Assembly: GCA_951217055.1 (NCBI GenBank)
Contig: OX578278.1
Span: 45,087,574-45,151,573 of the forward strand
Direction: 5' to 3'
Source of the DNA: Gerris lacustris
Lineage: Eukaryota > Arthropoda > Insecta > Hemiptera > Gerridae
DNA: 64,000 nt
In this document: piece by piece, positions 48,361-58,920 of the stretch
How the letters are laid out: every line of letters starts with the position of its first letter
Position numbering within the stretch: position 1 is the first letter of the stretch
Notes under the pieces: generated by a model
What the model was told of the DNA's origin: nothing
Databases searched by the model: none
What the model saw: the letters and a program-made list of their open reading frames with translations, nothing else
Translations under genes and position numbers: made by a program

Positions 48361-48781
48361 AACATACAAACCGGACTTATTTGTACCATCAAACTACACA
48401 AATCTCTACACCAATCAGATAATATTCGACTTAATGATTATAAAGGAGTTGTATACCAACTGTACTTTATTAATTTAAATGTGCTGCTTCTATCGTGATT
48501 ATAGATTTAAAGGGTTTAATATTTAATTCAACCTATATCGACAGTCCTTTATTGAATATGAATAAAGTGGCCGAAACTTTTAATAGATCTGATCAATGAT
48601 GAATGTTTTAACTTATTGGAGATACAATTAGTTAAATAGATATTTTAACTAAACCAGACATACAGATTTCCTTCCTGAACGGTAAGTATCCATGCAGCAA
48701 CGTATTCATACCTCGATATGCACCCGATGCGACGTTTCTTTTTTAAAACCCTAAACAAGAAACTTTCAATGTCTCTAACTG
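48361..48781. other. AT-rich non-coding DNA
   Basis: Nothing recognised. Confidence 0.55.
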
Positions 48782-48809
48782 AATGAACGCTATAATTATA
48801 GCGTTCATT
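48782..48809. repeat. perfect 28-base palindrome
   Basis: AATGAACGCTATAAT followed by its exact complement with no loop. Confidence 0.95.
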
Positions 48810-50893
48810 TTCAGTTTGCCATTACTGGAAATAACATTTAATGACAATGTTCCACTTTTGAGTCACAGTATTATATTGTAAAGAGGTGTTCGGACTAACA
48901 AACAATCTAATTTAATACTTAAAATTTAAACATTAAGCTTTATATTATAATTTATAAACAAATCAATGATTAAATTACTAACAACAAATAAAAAGTTGAA
49001 CCACTCTTATAGTATGTTTAACATAATGTTTTTTTTTACCCTTTTTATAAACATTAGCTTCTATGTTCACAATTGATACCAACAAAAATTAAAAGGATGT
49101 TGAAAGTCTTTAATCATTAAGAACGTTATTAAAATTATTTATAACTGATCAAGTCAGTATGTATCATCACAACATGTCAAAGAAACCAATGTTTAAAGAA
49201 ATATTTACACTCTTTGATCTTTATAAACGATTCTGTTTAGCTTTTCACTGGCCAAACTAGTCTTTAAATCCGATCGGATTATTCGATATCAAGATATTGA
49301 GTAAGTTGTTCCAATGTTGCCAGAAAAAAGGTTTTCTACAGCACCCTAGAACTAATAGCTCCATTACTAATCCTCGCCATTAAGAGATAAAATTGTGCAG
49401 AGTCTGGCGAGGCGGAGGTGGAGTCGAGTGCCGCGTTATCTAAAGACTACCACTAATTCTTCTGGACTTTACAGCCCCAAGACACGGAGGGAACTTCACC
49501 CAGTTCCATCTTCATTAATCAAGCCAGCTTTGGACTTAGCACTTTAACCTCATTATCGCTTTCTCAAGATGATAAGAAACACAATCCCTCTTATAGAGAG
49601 GTTTTTTGAACATTCCTCTTTCAGTTTTTTATATTTGGATTTTTTTTTAACTATTTTAGGCTATAACAAAAGACCCCACAAACAGGGGCAACATTTTCTA
49701 ATGTACCTAGTGCGATACTGTATTTAAATACTAAAATATATAATTTAATTAATTTATTATTTAAATAAAATCCACCAATTTACATGGACCTGTTTCGATT
49801 TTCGGTTGAGTCAAATTTATTTTAATTCAACACCTCGGAAACTTACAAAAGTCAAATAAAATTTCCCCGCCATTTTAACTGTCAGTTAGTGAAATAACAC
49901 ATGAATCTTAGTTTTATTATTATGAACATATATATATTATCATTACATGTATATAAATAAAAAAAATAAATATATAATTTATTTATTTAAATAAATTAAA
50001 TTTAAAGTTTATTGTTAATATTTAATAATAAAAAAGTACATAGATTGAACTATAGGAAAAAGGACATTATAACCCTACAGATACCACGAGTGTCATTTAT
50101 GATAACTTTGTTAGTTAATTTTTAAATATGTTATAAATATATTATTGTTTTATTGTATCTATAAATAAAATCGTGACGTTTGAGGAAAATATTATGATGA
50201 AACCAACTAATCAGTGAATAAAATGCAATGATACCTAATTCTTTATGGCAAGGTATGGAATTTTAATATATTTAAAAGTAAATTAAACAGAAATATAAAG
50301 TATAAAAAGTGCAAGAAAAAAGTTTAAACTATGATATATTAAGAAGTTTATATGTTGTTTTAGGCATGAATATGCTTCGGAGAGAAGCGAAATATACCTA
50401 AGAAATATACCTATGGATATCTAATTTTTTTTTTGATCAAATTGTTTTCGGTTTAATTATAAAAAAATTAAACCGTATATGATCCACATCAAAAGAAGAA
50501 TAAGCAAATGTACATTCAAGATCATATAAGTCACTATCCCGGTGAAAATCTACTTTACAAGGTACAAAAAGATAAATGTAACTTCCAAGTAAACATAGAA
50601 ATATTTTAATAATAAATCAGATAATTTGGTTTTTTTATGTTAGTGAAAATATGTTTGCCAACCCTTAAGTCGGTTCGTTTTGAGGAAAACTAAATTTTAA
50701 CATTTTTTACTGCCTATTAGTAAGTATTTGGGTGGTTGGACATTCACTTAGAATTACAATTATTTTTATTTTCAAACGATATTAATTTTTAAGTATTCAC
50801 ACCATCATTTATAAAATGTAACAAAAATATTGGATTTGAATTTAAATATTACAAGCATATCATTCGTTTTAAGCAACAGGTTCTTTAGAATTT
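48810..50893. other. AT-rich non-coding DNA with one GC-richer patch
   Basis: 49370-49600 is clearly GC-richer (TCTGGCGAGGCGGAGGTGG near 49402) and free of the repeats seen elsewhere; it could be an untranslated exon or regulatory piece, but nothing proves it. A CGGTTTAATT/AATTAAACCG hairpin lies at 50449-50474. Confidence 0.5.
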
Positions 50894-50929
50894 AATATAA
50901 TACGTTTACTTTAGTAAACGTATTATATT
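50894..50929. repeat. perfect 16-base-arm hairpin
   Basis: AATATAATACGTTTAC, loop TTTA, and the exact complement; the pairing extends a few more AT pairs. Confidence 0.93.
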
Positions 50930-51840
50930 TTAAATTAAAGTTTAAGTTTCTGACGTTCCAACACTTGAAACAAATCATGTATTTAAAACCATTTTAACAT
51001 CATCTCAATTTAAATATAATCCCAAATATGGGTATGCTAAAAAAAAATAAAATAATTTGGATGCAGAAGCATCTAATTTAAAATCTCTTTTCTTTAAAAA
51101 TGCAAAATATGTCTTCCATGATCGTGATTAATTTCGTTTGACCTTGTTTTATAGGAAACCGCCAAAATACTACTACAAAGATTTTTTAGGGTTTCTTAAC
51201 TCTTGAGTGATTAATTTATAAGAAATATTTCTGTTTTAATCATTCAAAATATATTCACATGATTACACGGTTGTTGTTACGTGAAATTAAATCACGTCCA
51301 CATCTACATCTATTTGACCTCCTCAACCCCTTGATTTTGACAACTAAGAAGGAAATTAAGAATATTTTGCAAAATGTATTATGTTTAAGTTTAAATGCAG
51401 CGGAGCTAATAGACTGTTATTTTCAGTATAGTACCTACCCAACACGTATAGCAACACTGCAAGTAACAAAAAATATATTTTTTTTAAAAACTAATAGCTT
51501 TAAGTCAAAAAAACAATTGACTCTATGAACTTTGCATTACAACATCGATAGACTTTTGATACACTTAAAATTTCTTTCTAGAGCAAAAATGAAGATAGAT
51601 ATTTTCCAATTCCAAGCTCTTCTCAATTGTTGCTTAATAACACAAAATATTAAAACTTGGCTTAATAAAAAATAGTCAATTAGTTTAGCACATAGCTCCT
51701 TGCGTCCTATTAATGATCACATGGATGTTGAAGTGTGGTTTTATTTTACCTGTTTCAATTCCCAGTGGGGTCATACTTATTTATATTCAATATTAAATGT
51801 ACGAAGGCGGTTAAAATTAATATAACACTATCTGTGTACT
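50930..51840. other. AT-rich non-coding DNA
   Basis: An 89-codon frame at 51259-51528 shows no known motif. Nothing else recognised. Confidence 0.5.
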
Positions 51841-52165
51841 GTATTTTACAAATCATCAAAAATTCCTCAAAATTGGTTGAGAATTTTCAAAGATATAGGT
51901 GTTAATAAAAAAAGTTTGTGAACATGCAGAAGATTAAGCAATGTGCGAAGACGATGATAAAAACGGCAATGGAATAATTGTGCCCTACCACCTAAATATC
52001 ATAATCATAAAAATTGGATGGGTGGTTTTTAAGATAAGATGGTCAAAAGACAAAAAATGATCCCATATATAACTCTGCTCAGGAATTTTGGAATTCAGAG
52101 ACATGAGAAAATATGGTTCTTCAGAATTATCAAAAACTTCCGTCACATTCTGTAAGCTCGGAAAC
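51841..52165. repeat. R4 repeat copy, diverged
   Basis: AATTGGTTGAGAATTTTCAAAGATATAGGTGTTAATAAA, CTACCACCTAAATATCATAA, AAAATTGGATGGGTGG, then CTTCAGAATTATC, CTTCCGTCACATTC and GTAAGCTCGGAAAC give R4 blocks in order. Confidence 0.65.
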
Positions 52166-53629
52166 AATATATTCACTTTATAAAAAAATAATATAAAACA
52201 TAATGAAACATTTAAATTGGTAACATTAAGAAAATTTTGAATGTATAGTGATTAAGCCAATACTAAACAAAGAAACAAAAATAGAGAGGTTTTAGTTCCA
52301 ACCAATAGAATTAATTCTAGCTTCCTGTTTAACTCCATATAATTGGATCTAATACTTACTACGAGAATTTTTACGTTTCATTTAGGTTTCAAAATAGGCG
52401 GAGAAATAATAATCAATCGATCAAATACTAATCCGTCTATTTAGTAAGACCCTTGATTCCTTTCTTAGTAATCGAAATGATTCGCTTTGATCTAATTAAA
52501 AGGAAACGAACGATTTCGGCTGTCATCGGATAATAAAGGACAAAAATAAAATAATTCCTACACTATTATTTAAGGTTAAAAATTGACATGATTCTAAGTT
52601 AAATCAGTCAGAAAAACCAACGCGCGCCTATTTGTTATATATACATATATAAATTAAAATTAGGAATCAAATACAGAAAAAGAAACAAATCCTTTGAGGA
52701 TGAAACTTTTAAAATGATATTTAATTTGTTACTTCCTGAAGGTAAAACAGGATTTTCTTAAGGTCATCTTCTAAGAAGATGGTTGAGTTAGAAGGACTGA
52801 TGCGTCTTAAAGGATTAAACCTTATGAAGATAAGATGGATACGTCCTGTGTTGAGAGACATTATTTTAGAACAGGTAGCCCTTCCGCTTCAAACGGTTTC
52901 CCAGGATAGTAAAGTTATGTGTTTGATAATTAATTTAAATAAATAGAGCAGTCCGTTGTAGTTGTAGCAATGCCTGTTGCCGACAGTATTCAGCAAAGTA
53001 AATGTGACAGACATTCAATTTTAGGTCACCGATTTCTTGGTGAGTTGAATATCGAAACACTATACACATCAGTAAAACTATACCTATTCTGTTACGTCCT
53101 CCACTACATTAATAAAGGTACCTAGGACCTAGGAGTATGCACCTTGGCAGGCCTATCCTCTCCAATGGCTGTTGCGTCACAAGTTACCTACTTTGTTTGA
53201 TGTTTGATCACATCTTGTCGGTCAAACATCGTATCTTTTTCTTTTAGTCAAATGTTAAATATTCGAAGAACGAATGAACAATTTAAAGAGAAATAAAAAA
53301 TTTGAAACGTTAGATTGAGTATTGTAAAAATGTATTGAGAGTGCAATTTGTAAAAATGATTTCTTACTTCATAATTTACAAGAATTCCATCAAATAATTG
53401 AACTGCAGAGTGGAGAAGTAGTTAGAAAGCTAATTTAAGAGATGCTAACAGTGTGAAAGATCGCTTAATGATAACTTAAAAAGTGTTTGGTCAAGAAGTA
53501 AATCTATATTTTTTGGCCGTATTAACAATCTTGAGTCAGGGGCTATCTCTAGTAATGTACTTTGACATCATCTCTCTTTATTTCTGAATTCTTTTTACTT
53601 TCTTATATACGTAATATGTAATATATAAA
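52166..53629. other. non-coding DNA
   Basis: No gene or family recognised; composition is somewhat less AT-rich at 52860-53230. Confidence 0.55.
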
Positions 53630-53735
53630 GAGAAAGTATTGTGACAACAGTAAAATTGGATTTTAGTGGATTCACACTTTTAGGGTCCCCTGCGCCAAAA
53701 AATAAATTTTTAAAAACGTCTGTCGTCTGTATGCG
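53630..53735 (-). repeat. R5 repeat fragment
   Basis: AGAGAAAGTATTGTGACAAC, GGATTTTAGTGGATTCACAC, TTTTAGGGTCCCCTGCGCC and TTTTTAAAAACGTCTGTCGTC match in reverse complement the end of the 56703-57330 copy. Confidence 0.75.
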
Positions 53736-53887
53736 CAACATGTGGAGCCTAAACTTCTAGGCATGAAATATAACCACGAAAATCGAAACAACCAACAACA
53801 CTCTCCGAAGTAATTATGTTTTTGTAAATGATTTTTTAGTACTTGAAAAGGGAATAGGTAATTACTTTTGTTTGCTAAAATGCCAAT

Positions 53888-53892
<5 letters not shown>

Positions 53893-53945
<53 letters not shown>
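53893..53945. repeat. poly-T run, 53 bases
   Basis: An uninterrupted T tract, the longest homopolymer in the window; possibly a minus-strand retro-insertion tail. Confidence 0.97.
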
Positions 53946-53950
<5 letters not shown>

Positions 53951-54427
53951 TCTCAATAATAATTATACCTCCATGTCAAGGTAAATCTTAAATTAGTTTA
54001 ATAATTATTTGTATTACAAGATATATTTTTTATGTGTAATTTTCACAAACTCTCTCCTATCGTTGCTAAAGGATCATTGGACTCATTTATTGTAATAATT
54101 CATTTCATCTGAAGCTTATTAACTAAATTACTCATCCAGACCACACACATAGCTATATAAAATCAAAACTAATGTTGAATAATATTCGAAAATTAAGAAA
54201 GTATGGATGTCAACCACTAATTTTCATAACAAGAAAAATAAAATATTGATTAGTTTTGAAATATATGAAAGTGAAATAACAGTGATACTGTGGTAAAGTA
54301 GTTATAATTATGCTTAACGAGCCTAATAATTTGATTAGTAAAAATTATATATAATAACATTCATAATATAACTTAATCCCCTTATTTATCAAACAATGTA
54401 ATTCAATTCTTCTCAGCTTACAGTAGT

Positions 54428-54765
54428 AACAGAAGAATTATGAGCATTCTACAGAACGAAATTCTTTTGTCTCCCAATTCCGAAGACGAAATCCGTTTCA
54501 GACATCAGGGAACATTTGCTTCCGAACTTGCCGAAGGTAAAGAATTTCAAAATTTCAAGACAGAAATACGTTTCAGACATCAGGGAACATTTTTGGTCCC
54601 GTGTCTGTCTGTCGGTCGTTCCAACATTTTTTTGGTTATAAAACTTCAAGGACATTTGGGTCGAAGGTCATATATAATTAGTAAATTGTTAGTCGCACAT
54701 AAGTTTCGACCTTCTGCGCTCATTGTTTTCTCTTCCATATAAACACAACGTTTTTCTCAAGGCAC
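54428..54765 (+). repeat. R4 repeat copy with internal duplication
   Basis: CGTTTCAGACATCAGGGAAC occurs twice, 75-80 bases apart (about 54495 and 54570), with CTTCCGAACTTGCCGAAGGT between. It goes on to GGTCCCGTGTCTGTCTGTCG, GGGTCGAAGGTCATATATAA and GTTTTCTCTTCC. The open frames here on both strands are made of this repeat. Confidence 0.7.
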
Positions 54766-54989
54766 TTCTTTAGATTGTTACTTCTCTTATAAAAAACAGA
54801 GGGGAGTAACAGTCTGAAGAAGGTGTACGGAATGTTCTTCTTTAGACTTTTACTCCCCTTATCAAAACAGAAGTGGAATATTCCTTTGAACCAAAGTACA
54901 TTGGACTAAACATACCTTTTTCTTAATAGTTATTCAGTCAAAGTCATTTTTAATCTAAAATAACACAGGGGAGTAACAATCTAAAGAAG
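54765..54989. repeat. alternating inverted array of a 22-base arm
   Basis: CTTCTTTAGATTGTTACT at 54765, its diverged complement GGGGAGTAACAGTCTGAAG at 54801, the forward arm again at 54835-54860 (CTTCTTTAGACTTTTACTCC) and the complement at 54968-54989. The outermost arms are also each other's complement, giving a small foldback element of about 225 bases. Confidence 0.75.
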
Positions 54990-56084
54990 TACCTTTTTCA
55001 TCATCTCTTATTTTAACCTACGCCAGCATGGGGCAATTCAGCAATTTTAGCTGTAGCAGTTCAATACAAGTAGGATACACCTACATCTTTAAAAGTAACC
55101 ATCTGATTACTTTGAAAAAAATACGAACAAATTTGGTAATTTGTCAAATTAAGCCCACAGATAAATAATTTCAAACGTCTGCTCTCATTAAAATTTGCTA
55201 AATTGGTATTTTTATTCTAGTAGAAAAAAATTGAATTTTGTTTTTAATAAAATAGGTGGGGGAATGATATAAATTAGACAAAAATGAGAGGTTAAGTAAC
55301 TATTAGAGAAATATAATGATTATAAATTTGACGATGGTCTTTAAGATCGCTATACTGACTATGTATACAAAAGTACTCAGAAAACCTGAGTATAAATAAG
55401 GGGGAGGGGAAAAGGAGAGGTATGTGAAAAAATGTAGCAAGCTAGGAAGTTGAAATTTAAGGAAAGTCATTTATTAAGGACTTATGCACGTACTGCGTTT
55501 AGGAAAATTAGAATTAATTTCTGTTTTAATGTTTTGTGCATAATTAGATAAAACATAAATAGCTTACATACTCTACTAATATTAGTCAACAACATAATAA
55601 CTGCTAGATATGGGAGTGTCTATGGAGGACATCTTAAAGGAATAACATAAATTGTCTCTCCACGTAAATTAACAAATATAAAAGTTTCAAATGTAATTAT
55701 TAATTAAATTGTTATTAAGTCTTCAGAACGTTCAATAAAAATAATTATTCTTGTACGTCATACAAGATTTCAAATGATTACAAAATTTTAATGAAGCAAA
55801 TCCTTTTTCCTTTTTTATAATTAATTAAAATTCACAAGGCTTCTAAGCGAGGAAAAAAGGTAGGTACATGTGTAACTGGATTTTAATTCTTTAGATTGTT
55901 GGAGTAGTTTCGAATATCCGCCTAATCTGGTTTATTTAAATTTAAACTAAGGTAGAAGAAGAGGAATTCCTCGCGTTTCGTTTATTTATGATTCGATTTG
56001 AGAGCATTCTTTAAAAAATTGGGGGAATGTTGGGAAGTTGTTTATTTCAATTATAATTTAACGATTGTTAACGGCCGTTTTTGT
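54990..56084. other. AT-rich non-coding DNA
   Basis: 55070-55200 has an R4 fragment (ACATCTTTAAAAGTAACCATCTGAT). 55655-55672 has GTCTCTCCACGTAAA, an R6 end in reverse. No gene. Confidence 0.5.
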
Positions 56085-56086
56085 AA

Positions 56087-56405
56087 GGGGTCTGCTCACG
56101 GTCAATACTATTGTCAACACAGAAAAATATCGACAATACTATTGATAGTTTTTGGCTTGTATTAGAGACAAACATTAAATGTTGATGATTTTTTAATGTT
56201 TTTTTTTTTTTTAAATCCACACATCAATACCTACTGGAAAATGGAGGAGATAATGACAATATTACTACGATGTGCGGTCATACATCAATACTTTATTCAG
56301 TACTTAGTTCACCTGAAGATTTATTAGTGAGCAGTATTGCAGTATCGATATATGAATTGACAATCTGGATTTATCAATACTGTTGACCGCATACTATTGG
56401 CCGGT
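56087..56405. mobile_element. MITE with imperfect terminal inverted repeats
   Basis: The left end GGGTCTGCTCACGGTCAATA and CTATTGTCAAC face the right end GTTGACCGCATACTATTGGCC; inside them ATCAATACT recurs in both orientations. It has no ORF. The family is uncertain and pairing has several mismatches. Confidence 0.5.
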
Positions 56406-56702
56406 TTAGATCTGACGTAATAAAAATATTTTGTTCCAAAATGTTGTTATAACATTAAGTCTTATTCATTTTGGTTTGTTTTATAATATAACGAAAGCAA
56501 GTACACATTATATTATGCTTAATTAATCAATTTCTATTATGCGCTAGCTATCAAGCTTTCACATAAATATGCTGCGTTTTCCCTGTAAAACCTATAATGT
56601 CCCGAGGAGGAATGATTCAATCAGAAATTTGTCTCGTTTGATTTAGCTCGATAAAATCACGAAGAAAAACTCAAAATAAAAACTAATTTTTAATAAAAAA
56701 AA

Positions 56703-57335
56703 TCGGTCCGAGACAACTCAGACAAACTTTCTCATATACGAGTTTATAATTACTTAGCCCAGTGTTTCCATTTATTAGTTTTAAAATGTACATTTAAATA
56801 TTATTGAACATTTCATCAAAATTTATCATAAAAATGACTTCTCCTCGGCGGGGAATCGAACCCGGGATCTCTCCATCCGCGTTTTAAGCTAATTTCTCAG
56901 GAACTAGATTTTTCCCGGGAAAACGGCTTATATCGTTGGATTCGTATTCAAATGGACTACATTTTAGAATTTTTTAATCAAAATCGTCGGAACCGTTTTC
57001 GAGAAATAATTTTTTTTCACGTTTTTTCAGAGTTTTTGGGGGGTAGCGCCCCTAAATTTAGAGCTAAAATTCATTTCTCGATTTCGCCTCGGGGTATGTT
57101 TTTTCTGAACATGTATGCCAAATTTCTTCAAAATCGGCCCAGTAGTTTAGGCTCCAGGCGTCTGCACAGACGACAGACGACAGACAGACGACAGACAGAC
57201 AGACATTTTTTAAAAACCACTTTTTTGGACTCAGGGGACCTTAAAACGTGTAAATCCATCAAAATCTCAAAATCGAATTTTCGCGCCATCACAATACTTT
57301 CTCTTTATATGAGAAAGTAAAAAGTAAGGTAACCT
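56703..57335 (+). repeat. R5 repeat, longest copy
   Basis: Starts CGGTCCGAGACAACTCAGAC and ends CGCGCCATCACAATACTTTC, TTTATATGAGAAAG. Contains CCCGGGAAAACGGC, TTCGCCTCGGGGTATG, ATGCCAAATTTCTTCAAAATCGGCC, repeated GACAGACAGACGACAG, and ACTCAGGGGACC. The 122-codon frame at 56952-57320 is repeat sequence (RRQTTDRRQTDR from the CAGACGACAGACAG repeat) and not a protein. Confidence 0.75.
56838..56880 (-). other. tRNA 3'-half-like segment (B-box)
   Basis: Read on the minus strand, GGGTTCGATTCCCCGCC forms a tRNA T-arm (stem CGGG..CCCG, loop TTCGATT) with a perfect B-box GGTTCGATTCC, followed by an acceptor-like CCGAGGAG. No A-box, D-arm or anticodon arm is found next to it, so it is a tRNA fragment carried in a repeat or SINE remnant, not a tRNA gene. 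Confidence 0.6.
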
Positions 57336-57423
57336 AACCTAAGAAACTCACAATAATCGGTTATTTTCAATAAAATAGCAAAAAAATTGCTTGCATGGAG
57401 TCTGCCAGCCAGTGAGTCATTTT

Positions 57424-57530
57424 CATGTAACGCTTTTTGGTGGTGTTTTTTTGGTAACGCTTTTTGGTGTCGTTTTTTGGTAACGCTTTTCGAGTTTATG
57501 TGCCAAAGCAAAGACATGAAAATGTCAAAA
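57424..57530 (+). repeat. GTAACGCTTTTTGGTG repeat, left copy
   Basis: GTAACGCTTTTTGGTG-type units repeat three times, ending CGCTTTTCGAGTTTATGTG and GACATGAAAATGTCAAAAA. The same block is found at 58838-58915. Confidence 0.8.
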
Positions 57531-57801
57531 AAGTGCAGATTTTTGCGTTTGTTTATTAGGAATTAAATTGAACTTATGTTGTGCGCGAAGAAAGAAAGTA
57601 CTTTTCTTCTTTTCTCCAGTTAATTAAGAAGTAACCGTTTAGCTTCTTCACCCATATTTTTATAATAAATACAACAAATTCTAATACAACAAAAATAAAA
57701 ATAGACAGCCAATTAGTGTGGCACATAGCTTCCTCGCATCCTGTCAAGTACTTTATTGTTATATAAACATTATTGTTATATTATTTTATTGTTATTAATT
57801 G

Positions 57802-57827
57802 CGATAAAACTATTAATAGTTTTATCG
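57802..57827. repeat. perfect 26-base palindrome
   Basis: CGATAAAACTATT followed by its exact complement with no loop; it sits 20-30 bases before an R1 fragment. Confidence 0.93.
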
Positions 57828-57859
57828 ATCTTAAAGATCTTAAGCCTTTCTTCATAGCG

Positions 57860-58097
57860 GTGTCAAAGTTTGTTTTACTAAAAAATGTTTGTCTCATTGA
57901 ATAGATGATCTCATAAGTTAGAGTTTTTTTCCCGACCTAAAATTCCAATTTTAAATTTGAAGATCACGTGAACGCTTGGACGGACAACGTTGTCCGACGA
58001 AATCGTCCTGGGCATTGGTAAAATGAACGTGTCTACCAAATTTAAAATTCGGTCGACATTTTCTCAAGTTATCGTCACACGTTTCAAGGATTCGCGG
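57860..58097 (+). repeat. R1 repeat fragment
   Basis: AATGTTTGTCTCATTGAATAG, CCCGACCTAAAATTCCAATT, CGTGAACGCTTGGACGGACA, GGCATTGGTAAAATGAACGT and CAAGTTATCGTCACACG are internal R1 blocks. Both terminal hairpins are absent and it passes directly into R4. Confidence 0.75.
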
Positions 58098-58255
58098 ACA
58101 TACAGACCGACAGACAGATACGAGACCAAAAATGTTCCCTGATGTCTGAAACGGATTTCTGTCATTGAATTTTTAAAATCGGAGACATAAATTTTTTCGT
58201 TCTCAAAAGTAAACACTATGCTTCCTTTACCTTCGGTAAGCTCGGAAGCAATATT
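58098..58255 (-). repeat. R4 repeat fragment
   Basis: GACCGACAGACAGATACGAG, AAATGTTCCCTGATGTCTGA, CGGATTTCTGTC and TACCTTCGGTAAGCTCGGAA are the reverse complement of the 54428-54620 copy. Confidence 0.75.
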
Positions 58256-58332
58256 AAAGTAAAAAATAAATTCTATGTATGTAAGTTTATTAGGAATAAA
58301 ATTCAAAAGGTTATTAATTGTTGAAATAAAAT

Positions 58333-58487
58333 AAAAAGTCTCTCCACGTGAAAAATATTTAATAGATTCAGAGCAGCTTTCAGCCACTATAGGGGCCATC
58401 ATCAGTGCCGAATATTGATGATGGCCCTATAGTGGCTGAAAGCTGCTCTGAATCTATTAAATATTTTTTACGTGGAGAGACTTTTTT
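58333..58487. repeat. inverted pair of R6 hammerhead-like repeats
   Basis: Arms 58333-58404 and 58416-58487 pair almost without mismatch around an 11-base loop (GTGCCGAATAT). Outward from the centre each reads TGATGATGGCC or similar, loop, GGCTGAAAGCTGCTCTGAAT, TATTAAATATT, ACGTGGAGAGAC. The hammerhead core has lost C3 (T instead). Strong hairpin potential. Confidence 0.85.
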
Positions 58488-58920
58488 TTTTTATTTGAAC
58501 ACTTAATGACCTCCACTAACGCTTCATATCTTAACTAAGGGTTATGGCGTATGTCCATTGTCCATGTCCAGTGCAAATCGGAGTAGTAAAACAGAAGTTG
58601 TAGTTAAGGGGTGGGGGGGGGGGGGGGCCGCTGGGGCGAGCGAGCGACCGCTGGAACGGTATAGCGAGAAGCGAAGAGCGGAAGTCGAGGCGTAAAGCTA
58701 GTTACCGCGCAAGGTGAAGATGTAGCCCCTAAGATGGCGAGCCCGCGGGGGGGAAGGCTCTGTCTACAACTCTCTATACTAGATACTATGCTACTATACG
58801 AACTACCTCCTGCAACTGCCTACCTTCCTGGTAGCAGTGTAACGCTTTTTGGTGCCTTTTATTGGTAACGCTTTTCGAGTTTATGTAACAGACATGAAAA
58901 TGTCAAAAAAAAAAATTAAA
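58488..58920. other. GC-rich island and right GTAACGC repeat
   Basis: A G18-type run at 58610-58627 begins a GC-rich stretch to about 58760 (GGGGCGAGCGAGCGACCGC, GCGAGCCCGCGGGGGGG). 58838-58915 repeats 57424-57530 (GTAACGCTTTTTGGTG, CGCTTTTCGAGTTTATGT, GACATGAAAATGTC). No gene found in either strand. Confidence 0.6.

Noticed and set aside
56838..56880. A functional tRNA gene
   Set aside because: Only the T-arm and acceptor-like part are present; no D-arm, anticodon arm or A-box.
56952..57320. 122-codon frame as a gene
   Set aside because: It is R5 repeat sequence; the RRQTTDRRQTDR part comes from CAGACGACAGACAG repeats.
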